Shown here piece by piece: positions 1 through 4,781 of a stretch of 5,352 nt of DNA. Position numbers and translations under genes: made by a program. The notes beneath the pieces are model-generated. The model saw nothing but the letters and a program-made list of their open reading frames with translations, was not told the origin of the DNA and did no database searches. Origin of the DNA: an uncultured Phycisphaerales bacterium (lineage in GTDB: Bacteria; Planctomycetota; Phycisphaerae; Sedimentisphaerales; Anaerobacaceae). The DNA is taken from contig CALMMH010000174.1 in NCBI GenBank assembly GCA_937868145.1, positions 1 to 5,352 on the forward strand. The letters are read 5' to 3'. How positions within the stretch are numbered: the stretch's first letter is position 1; each line of letters begins with the position of its first letter.

Positions 1-880
1 CGCCATACCCTGCCAGCAGACCCACCAGCGTCACTTCGCGCACGCCGAGATTGGCGACGGTGATCTGCAGCTTGCCCAGGAGAAAGACGATGGCGCATAA
101 CCAGATCAAAACGCTCGTCGGAACGACCACCGACGCCGCCCGGGCGGCGAACAGATACCACAACAGCCCCACCAGCAGGGAATCGACGACATTGATCCCG
201 GCGATCGTCAGGTGGAACCGCCAGCCGGCGGTCTGGAACGTCGCGAGTTGCTCCAACAGAGTCCGCCCCTTCTCCTGCACCGCCTTCGGCAGAGGCTTCA
301 GCATCGCCATGAGCATGTGGATGACCGGCCCGCCGGTCCGCTTGTTCAGGGCCAATCCGGACACCAGCAGGATCAGGGCCAGGAGAACGCCGCAAAGCAA
401 TGGCAGAACCCAGGAACCCGCTGCATCGGGCCACAGGACCCGGGTCGGATTCACCGCGATCATCCCCACGAGGCCAACGACCATCATCACGACCGTCAGC
501 GTCACCTGGTTGTAAAGCATGGCGCTGAGGACATTCGTGCCTTTTCCGGTCGTCCGACGCAGGATGTACCACTTGACGCCCGTGCTGACGAATCCCGGCA
601 CAACCAGGCCGTAGAGGCTCGTCACGCAGGTGGCGCCGAAGATCGTGTTGAGACTCACCTCGCAATCTTGTTTCCTCAGGATCCATCGGAGAGCCACCGA
701 TTGCACCCAGGAGAACAACGCGGTGGAGCCCCACACGCCGGCAAGATACCGCCATTTCGCATCGTGGACGGCCTGCCGGAAGTCCGTGAGATCCGCCTTG
801 GAAAACACCCAGGCCAACAGGACTGCGGCCACCAGGATCTTGGCCAGCAACTTGACGATTTGTTTGGTGCGAATGGACAT
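1..880 (-). CDS. YbhN/UPF0104-family integral membrane protein (putative lipid or glycolipid flippase), 3'-truncated by window edge
   Basis: This is the first 293 codons of a membrane protein; no stop codon occurs before the left edge. It starts MSIRTKQIVKLL at an ATG 5 bases after the TAG of the upstream methyltransferase. Hydrophobic segments lie at about residues 10-26, 44-66, 80-98, 120-142, 157-177, 225-246 and 251-269, with another beginning near 280. Two stretches match the lysylphosphatidylglycerol synthase transmembrane region (PF03706): residues 92-109, VVPGFVSTGVKWYILRR, which resembles the family's PGxxGE..R..LLRR region, and residues 274-290, around NLGVREVTLVGLLAG, which resembles its GLGVRE motif. 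The family usually has about 300-350 residues, so roughly the last 20-50 are missing. MprF, whose membrane domain flips lysyl-phosphatidylglycerol, and archaeal AglD carry this domain. A role in moving or anchoring the lipid-linked glycan made by the cluster is inference. No clear Shine-Dalgarno precedes the start, so translation is probably coupled to the gene upstream. Confidence 0.86.
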   Translation of the reverse strand, partial: MSIRTKQIVKLLAKILVAAVLLAWVFSKADLTDFRQAVHDAKWRYLAGVWGSTALFSWVQSVALRWILRKQDCEVSLNTIFGATCVTSLYGLVVPGFVSTGVKWYILRRTTGKGTNVLSAMLYNQVTLTVVMMVVGLVGMIAVNPTRVLWPDAAGSWVLPLLCGVLLALILLVSGLALNKRTGGPVIHMLMAMLKPLPKAVQEKGRTLLEQLATFQTAGWRFHLTIAGINVVDSLLVGLLWYLFAARAASVVVPTSVLIWLCAIVFLLGKLQITVANLGVREVTLVGLLAGYG

Positions 881-885
881 AGCCG

Positions 886-1614
886 CTACGAAGACCGCCG
901 ATTGTGGCCCAGAATCACGACCCGACGAGACAGGGTCAATTGGAGTTTATAGAGCCTGCTGAACACCGGGTTGCGAGGGAACCACGCCTCCAGGGCGCCG
1001 AACGGCATGTGGGAGGCAATCGACGAGAGGAGCACGGCGCCGGCCCCGATGAACGGACCGCTCATATAACGGCTGCGGATATCCGAATAGCCGGCGTTGA
1101 CCAGCAGTTGATCGAGCCGCCGCCGGGTCGTCACGTAATTGTGCGAGAAGTCGCAGTTGAAGAAATGCAGCCGCCAACTCAGGTAGTCCGGACAATGGAT
1201 CAGGAATTTGCCGCCGGGTTTCAGGACTTGTCGAATCTGGCAAGAGATGTCCAGGGCCTGCTCCAGGCCGCTCATGTGCTCCATGACGTTGATCATGACC
1301 ACCAGGTCGAACTTGCGGTCCAGGGCCGGCAACGGCGGAACCCTCGAGCAGACAACATTCGCCCCCCTGCTGCGCAGCGACTCGGCCAGCGAAGGATTCG
1401 GCTCGATCGCATGATATGGGAGCTTCCGCGCCAGGCACAGCTCGGCGAATTCGCCCCGGCCCGGCCCGATCTCCAGAACGCTGCTGCCGGGGGCGACGTC
1501 GGCAAAGGCGAAGATTCGCTCCGACGCCCGGCGGATGAACCGCATCCCCAACCCGGTCGGCTGCTCCGCCTTTCCCAAGTGGTCGAAGAAGGTTTCTGTC
1601 GTCTCTGGACTCAC
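886..1614 (-). CDS. Class I SAM-dependent methyltransferase (Methyltransf_23/11 type), 242 aa
   Basis: Transfers a methyl group from S-adenosylmethionine; the acceptor is unknown. The Rossmann-fold signature is clear: glycine-rich motif I VLEIGPGRGEF at residues 46-56, the ribose-binding acidic residue in AIEPNPS at E71, motif IV KFDLVVMINVMEHM at 101-114, and the post-motif loop LKPGGKFLIHCPDY at 131-144. The later HNYVTTRRRLDQLLVNAGY stretch (158-176) is typical of Methyltransf_23-like proteins. Residues 184-212 are hydrophobic and could contact membrane or form a substrate lid. The start is a GTG whose first bases overlap the preceding TGA (GTGA), with AAGGAG six bases upstream, so translation is coupled. 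It stops with TAG five bases before the membrane protein. The E/P-rich motif I (EIGPGRG) differs from the DFGCGSG and EIGCGIG of the two other methyltransferases here, so it is not a recent duplicate. Family assignment is firm; a specific substrate within envelope glycan synthesis is only inferred from neighbours. Confidence 0.93.
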   Translation of the reverse strand: MSPETTETFFDHLGKAEQPTGLGMRFIRRASERIFAFADVAPGSSVLEIGPGRGEFAELCLARKLPYHAIEPNPSLAESLRSRGANVVCSRVPPLPALDRKFDLVVMINVMEHMSGLEQALDISCQIRQVLKPGGKFLIHCPDYLSWRLHFFNCDFSHNYVTTRRRLDQLLVNAGYSDIRSRYMSGPFIGAGAVLLSSIASHMPFGALEAWFPRNPVFSRLYKLQLTLSRRVVILGHNRRSS

Positions 1615-2414
1615 TGTGTTCTCCTTCTGGCGATCAGGACCCGCTCGTCCATGCAGCGATCCTTGTATTCGTCATACACCTGGAGGTCATAGATGGCTTT
1701 GTACAGAAGGTAATCCTGCTTGGCGACGATCTCGAACCGCTCTCCGGCCAGAATCTGTTCGATCTTGTCCCATTCGATGTGATCGTCCGGCCAGACGTGA
1801 ATGTCGCCTTCCCGCTTGTATCGCGGATCGCGTAGCCGCCTGAGGATGTGGACGTACCCTCGCACGTCCAGCAGGAGCGACACGAACCGCCGCCAGTTCA
1901 CGCGGGGACGAGCCTTGCGGAGAAACTCCACATAGACCGGCGGCCTCTGGTAATACGTCTCCGTGGCCTCGTGGTCGATGTACAGAACGCCGCCGGGCTT
2001 CACCACCCGGCACAACTCGCGAACGATCGCCAGGTAGTCGGGCACATGGTGCAGGACCGAATAGGTGGCGACGAGATCGAACTGCGAGTCCGGGACATTG
2101 GAGAGATCCTTGCCGTTGAGCTTGAGCGTCTCGGACAGGCCGCCGGCGGAGAATTTCCGCTCGATGTCGCGGAGAAAGTCGTCGGACAAATCCGCAGAAG
2201 TCGTGTGCGCTCCGAGTTCGATCAGGTGTCTCGTCAGATTGCCCGAGCCGCAACCGAAATCGAGGGCTTTGATCTGCGAGGTCCCCGTCCGTATGGATGT
2301 CACCGCCTGGTGCAACATGTCCCGCAGACGCGGTTGCTCGATCGAGTTGAAGATGTCGCCGTGTGCGTGTTCGTACACCGCGGCATCGGCGCCTTTGTAG
2401 TACTCAGGTTCCAC
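1611..2414 (-). CDS. Class I SAM-dependent methyltransferase (UbiE/Methyltransf_11-like), 267 aa
   Basis: A soluble SAM-dependent methyltransferase. Motif I is ALDFGCGSGNL at residues 50-60, the acidic ribose-binding residue is D75 in SADLSDDF, motif IV is QFDLVATYSVLHHVPDY at 111-127, and the post-motif loop VVKPGGVLYIDHEA is at 137-150. After the fold there is an approximately 60-residue basic, aromatic-rich region (about 153-200, with YYQRPPVYVEF and YVHILRRLRDPRY), then HVWPDDHIEWDKIEQIL. This region probably forms the acceptor-binding cap; I do not recognise a specific subfamily. The start is GTG at 2414, chosen because GGAGG lies seven bases upstream and because the first residues (MEPEYYKGADAAVYEHAH) resemble family N-termini. 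It overlaps the end of the glycosyltransferase gene by 11 bases, and its TGA overlaps the GTG of the next methyltransferase. Context with two glycosyltransferases suggests a sugar, glycolipid or other envelope-precursor acceptor, which is inference. Confidence 0.93.
   Translation of the reverse strand: MEPEYYKGADAAVYEHAHGDIFNSIEQPRLRDMLHQAVTSIRTGTSQIKALDFGCGSGNLTRHLIELGAHTTSADLSDDFLRDIERKFSAGGLSETLKLNGKDLSNVPDSQFDLVATYSVLHHVPDYLAIVRELCRVVKPGGVLYIDHEATETYYQRPPVYVEFLRKARPRVNWRRFVSLLLDVRGYVHILRRLRDPRYKREGDIHVWPDDHIEWDKIEQILAGERFEIVAKQDYLLYKAIYDLQVYDEYKDRCMDERVLIARRRTQ
1621..1626 (-). promoter_or_regulatory. Shine-Dalgarno for the GTG start at 1614
   Basis: AAGGAG on the minus strand, six bases (AACACA) before the GTG at 1614-1612. 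It sits inside the last codons of the upstream methyltransferase gene and supports the GTG start, which overlaps the preceding TGA as GTGA. Confidence 0.8.
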
Positions 2415-3504
2415 TCGTCAGCCTCCGATAGATCTCGACAACCTGCTCCACCGCGCCGCCGCCGTCGAACCGACCGGCGTATTCGAAGGCCTGAGCCGCC
2501 AGGCGATTTCGCAATCCCTCGTCCGCCGCAAGCCGACGGATCGCCTCCGCGATGCACTCGGCGTCCAGACGGGGCAGGACGATCCCCGTCTCACCGTCTT
2601 GGATCAACTCCGGCAAACCGCCCACGGGCGACACAATGACCGGAACCCTCATCCGCATCGCCTCCAGGGCCGAGATCCCGAACGCTTCTCGCCGGCTGGG
2701 GACCACCACCACATCGAACGCCCGCAACACCGCCGCCGGGTTCTCGTGCAGACCACCCAGGATGACAGTCCCCTCGAGCCCGAGCTCGCGAATGCGACTT
2801 TCGAGCAGCGCACGCTGCGGCCCGTCACCTACCAGATAGACGCACCAGGGCCTCTCCTGACGCGGCAGTCTCGCGGCGGCCTCCACAAGCAGGTCCACTC
2901 CCTTGGGCCGGTCGAGCCGGCCGACAAAGCCGACGACAAACGGATCTTCCGTCAGACCGAGCGACGCCCTGACGGTGTTCCGGTCGTAGCGGTCCGGAAC
3001 AAACCGTTCCAGATCGATGAAGTTCGGCACGACTGTAATCGGAATCGCCGCGTTGCCGAGCGTTCGCCGCATGGCCGCCGCGGCAGCCTGTGAGTTGGCG
3101 ATAATTGCGTCGGCTCGCGAGCCGAATCTTCTGAGGAACCAGCGATAGATGCAGCCCGTGCGATCTCGGAAGATCGGGCCGTGTTCGTGCAGGATCAGGC
3201 GGCTCGTGAATCGCGGCCGCGCCAGCAGGCTGCTGATGAACGCCTTCTGCAGGTGGGCGTGCACAATGTCGATCCGACGCTCCCGGCAGATCCTCGCAAT
3301 GGACCGGACGGCGGCCAGACTGTACTTCCTCGATTGCAGCGTGATGACTGTCGCGTCGATCGGCAGCGACCTGGGATTGGGTCGAAGAGCGCATACAAGG
3401 CTCTCGACGAAGCCTGCCGGCATCCGCTCGACAAGGTTCTTGACCACGAAGGGCGCGCCGCCGTAACCCAGATGATCGATCACATGGAGAACGCGGACGC
3501 TCAT
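2404..3504 (-). CDS. Glycosyltransferase family 4 (GT-B fold, retaining), 366 aa
   Basis: Transfers a sugar from an activated nucleotide donor to a glycan or lipid acceptor, probably at the cytoplasmic face of the membrane. The N-terminal acceptor domain begins VRVLHVIDHLGYGGAPFVV (residues 3-21) with the glycine-rich loop usual for GT4; IVHAHLQKAF (80-89) and LILHEHGPIFRD (103-114) follow. After ANSQAAA and VVPNFIDLERFVPDR (158-172) comes the donor domain: VGFVGRLDRPKG (191-202) with the phosphate-binding R196 and K201, YLVGDGP (223-229), and the EX7E signature E273-AFGISAL-E281, followed by GGLPELIQDGETG (295-307). Length is normal for the family. The ATG at 3504 is preferred to an in-frame start 48 bases upstream because it gives the canonical N-terminus, forms an ATGA overlap with the previous stop and has a modest AAGGTG just upstream. 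Donor and acceptor cannot be predicted. Confidence 0.95.
   Translation of the reverse strand: MSVRVLHVIDHLGYGGAPFVVKNLVERMPAGFVESLVCALRPNPRSLPIDATVITLQSRKYSLAAVRSIARICRERRIDIVHAHLQKAFISSLLARPRFTSRLILHEHGPIFRDRTGCIYRWFLRRFGSRADAIIANSQAAAAAMRRTLGNAAIPITVVPNFIDLERFVPDRYDRNTVRASLGLTEDPFVVGFVGRLDRPKGVDLLVEAAARLPRQERPWCVYLVGDGPQRALLESRIRELGLEGTVILGGLHENPAAVLRAFDVVVVPSRREAFGISALEAMRMRVPVIVSPVGGLPELIQDGETGIVLPRLDAECIAEAIRRLAADEGLRNRLAAQAFEYAGRFDGGGAVEQVVEIYRRLTSGT
2422..2426 (-). promoter_or_regulatory. Shine-Dalgarno for the GTG start at 2414
   Basis: GGAGG (within TATCGGAGGC on the minus strand), seven bases before the GTG at 2414-2412, inside the final codons of the preceding glycosyltransferase. 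It decides the start of the methyltransferase and explains the 11-base overlap. Confidence 0.8.
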
Positions 3505-4703
3505 TTCACCTTCGCATAAAGCTGGAGATAGGATTCGGCCACAGCGTCCCAACTGAGGCTCTCGGCCTTCTTCCGTGCGGCCGCGGACATCATCTGGCGG
3601 ATCCGGGGCTTCTCGACCAATCCTCGCACCGCCTCAGCGAGCGCCGCCGCGGTCGGCTCTTCCACGACGATGCCATTGTCCGCGATCAGCTCTTCAACGC
3701 CCTCGCACCGGGTCGTCACAATGGGAAGCCCGCTGGCCATCGCCTCCAGCATGGCATTGCTCATGCCCTCCTGCATGGTGGCGCTGATGTAAACATCGTG
3801 CTGACGATACAGCTGGGGCATGTCTTCGGTCCGGCAGTGGCCCATGAGCGTCACGGCCTCGCGGAGGTCCTGCCGGCTCAGGGATTGCCTCAACTCCGAT
3901 TCGAGCGGACCGTCGCCCACAACGGTCAGATGCACTTCGGAGCCCTGGCTGCGGAGCAGCGCGACGGCCTCGATCAGCAACGGCAGTCGTTTCGTCTCCG
4001 AGAGCCGGCCCACAGTCACCAAACGTAGACTGCTGGCTTCCAGTTTGAAGCGAGAAACCGTGTGCGAAGTCTCCGGAGATTCCGCGACAGGCGACTCGAC
4101 GTGGGTGGATTCCGCGATCGTCTGAGCCGGATGGAACTGCTCCAGATCGACGCCGTTGGGAATGACCTGGATGTCGGACGAGGGGCGGAACTTCAGAGCC
4201 CGCCGTTTCAGTCCCTCACTGCATGCGACAATCGCCGAGGCTTTCCGCCAGATGGGCTTGAACACCAGCGGCCCCAGGATCTTGTACTCCAATTGCAGCC
4301 TGGCGTTGGCGCCTGGCACATCGGACCCGCGGAGCGAGATGATGTAAGGCACTCGCCTGGCGGTCCGATAGCACAGCCAGCCGCTGGGAAAGCCGAAGAA
4401 GGCGTGGACCAGATCGTAGTTGCCCTTCTTGACCAGCCCGCGGTAGCACGTCCCAGCCTTGAGGAGCCATTCGATGACCTCTCGACGACGCCACAGATGC
4501 AGGTGCTTCTTGCGAATGCCGATTTTGAAGATCAGGATGTTGGCGGCCATCTGCTCCACGAAGACACCGGGCGTCGGTGCGGAGGTCAGAACATCCACGT
4601 CCAGGTCGGGCCGGCCCGCATATCGCTGAAGGAGGGCCCGGTGGGCCTGGCCGCCGCCCCCGCCGATCGGCGGGAACTCATAGTTGAGCATCAGAATCTT
4701 CAT
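3501..4703 (-). CDS. Glycosyltransferase family 4 (GT-B fold, retaining), 400 aa
   Basis: A second GT4 enzyme, of a different subgroup from its neighbour. The N-terminus MKILMLNYEFPPIGGGGGQA has the glycine-rich loop; NYDLVHAFFGFPSGWL (95-110) and ISLRGSDVPG (122-131) follow. The donor domain shows VTVGRLSETKRL (229-240) with R233 and K238, VVGDGPLESEL (261-271), and an EX7E motif E312-GMSNAML-E320, then TTRCEGVEELI (330-340). Residues 193-225 form an unusual E/S/T/P-rich linker between the two domains in place of the usual short helical linker. The ATG at 4703 gives the family-typical start but has no Shine-Dalgarno, only repeat sequence, before it. A GTG at 4772, overlapping the upstream TGA and well placed after AAAGGAG, would add 23 repeat-encoded residues. 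The real start is therefore uncertain; function and stop are not. The TGA overlaps the ATG of the next gene (ATGA). Confidence 0.94.
   Translation of the reverse strand: MKILMLNYEFPPIGGGGGQAHRALLQRYAGRPDLDVDVLTSAPTPGVFVEQMAANILIFKIGIRKKHLHLWRRREVIEWLLKAGTCYRGLVKKGNYDLVHAFFGFPSGWLCYRTARRVPYIISLRGSDVPGANARLQLEYKILGPLVFKPIWRKASAIVACSEGLKRRALKFRPSSDIQVIPNGVDLEQFHPAQTIAESTHVESPVAESPETSHTVSRFKLEASSLRLVTVGRLSETKRLPLLIEAVALLRSQGSEVHLTVVGDGPLESELRQSLSRQDLREAVTLMGHCRTEDMPQLYRQHDVYISATMQEGMSNAMLEAMASGLPIVTTRCEGVEELIADNGIVVEEPTAAALAEAVRGLVEKPRIRQMMSAAARKKAESLSWDAVAESYLQLYAKVK
4029..4127 (-). other. E/S/T/P-rich linker segment inside the glycosyltransferase, with internal direct repeat
   Basis: This codes for residues 193-225 of the glycosyltransferase, between LEQFHP and LRLVTVGRL. 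The composition (IAESTHVESP, VAESPETSHT, then VSRFKLEASS) is unlike the rest of the protein. A 10-base direct repeat GATTCCGCGA occurs at 4078-4087 and 4108-4117 (plus strand), exactly 30 bases apart, matching the two AES motifs ten residues apart. A small hairpin (GCTTC 4036-4040 with GAAGC 4047-4051) lies at its C-terminal side. The neighbouring GT4 has an ordinary helical linker here. Confidence 0.55.
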
Positions 4704-4731
4704 GTTTGAAGTTTGATGTTTGAAGTTTGAT
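4704..4731. repeat. Tandem 14-bp repeat (four heptads) before the glycosyltransferase ATG
   Basis: On the plus strand GTTTGAAGTTTGAT occurs twice without interruption or mismatch, at 4704-4717 and 4718-4731. Each copy is two heptads, GTTTGAA and GTTTGAT, differing in one base. It directly abuts the CAT that is the complement of the ATG at 4703. Read on the minus strand it is open in the glycosyltransferase frame and encodes SNFKHQTSN-like residues. Confidence 0.9.
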
Positions 4732-4781
4732 GTCAGAGGCGTCGCCCCTCGCGGCACCGGCTCATACTTCACACTTCAAAC
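4718..4781. repeat. Imperfect inverted repeat flanking a GC-rich core at the methyltransferase/glycosyltransferase junction
   Basis: GTTTGAAGT at 4718-4726 is the exact reverse complement of ACTTCAAAC at 4773-4781. Pairing continues inward with mismatches at 4727/4772 and 4731/4768, giving 14 pairs in 16 positions (4718-4733 with 4766-4781). The right arm also shows heptad character: minus strand TTTGAAG, TGTGAAG, TATGAGC. The core is GC-rich and contains GAGG (4736-4739) pairing with CCTC (4747-4750) around a 7-base loop. There is no T-tract, so it is not an obvious intrinsic terminator. The upstream stop codon TGA (4771-4769) is inside the right arm. Confidence 0.75.

Noticed and set aside
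212..952. Long plus-strand open frame (246 codons) opposite the membrane protein
   Set aside because: It lies antisense to a gene with clear membrane-protein features, its product is rich in H, Q, R, G and D without recognisable domains, and it looks like a GC-driven antisense frame.
904..1692. Plus-strand open frame (262 codons) antisense to two methyltransferases
   Set aside because: It crosses the junction of two genes with unambiguous SAM motifs, and its product is low-complexity and unrecognisable.
1848..2639. Plus-strand open frame (263 codons) antisense to methyltransferase and glycosyltransferase
   Set aside because: No family motif, Arg/Pro-rich end, and full overlap with two confident minus-strand genes.
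2404..3552. Longer form of the second glycosyltransferase starting at 3552
   Set aside because: The extra 16 residues have no family similarity and would lie inside the upstream gene; the ATG at 3504 gives the canonical N-terminus and an ATGA overlap.
4062..4709. Plus-strand open frame (215 codons) antisense to the first glycosyltransferase
   Set aside because: It mirrors the codon structure of the real gene and has no recognisable motif or ribosome-binding context.
4704..4731. CRISPR repeat
   Set aside because: The 7/14-bp units are directly adjacent with no spacers, and no cas genes are in view.
4718..4781. Intrinsic transcription terminator between methyltransferase and glycosyltransferase
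   Set aside because: The inverted repeat has AT-rich, mismatched arms with a large loop and no following U-tract; a terminator here would also cut the operon in the middle.
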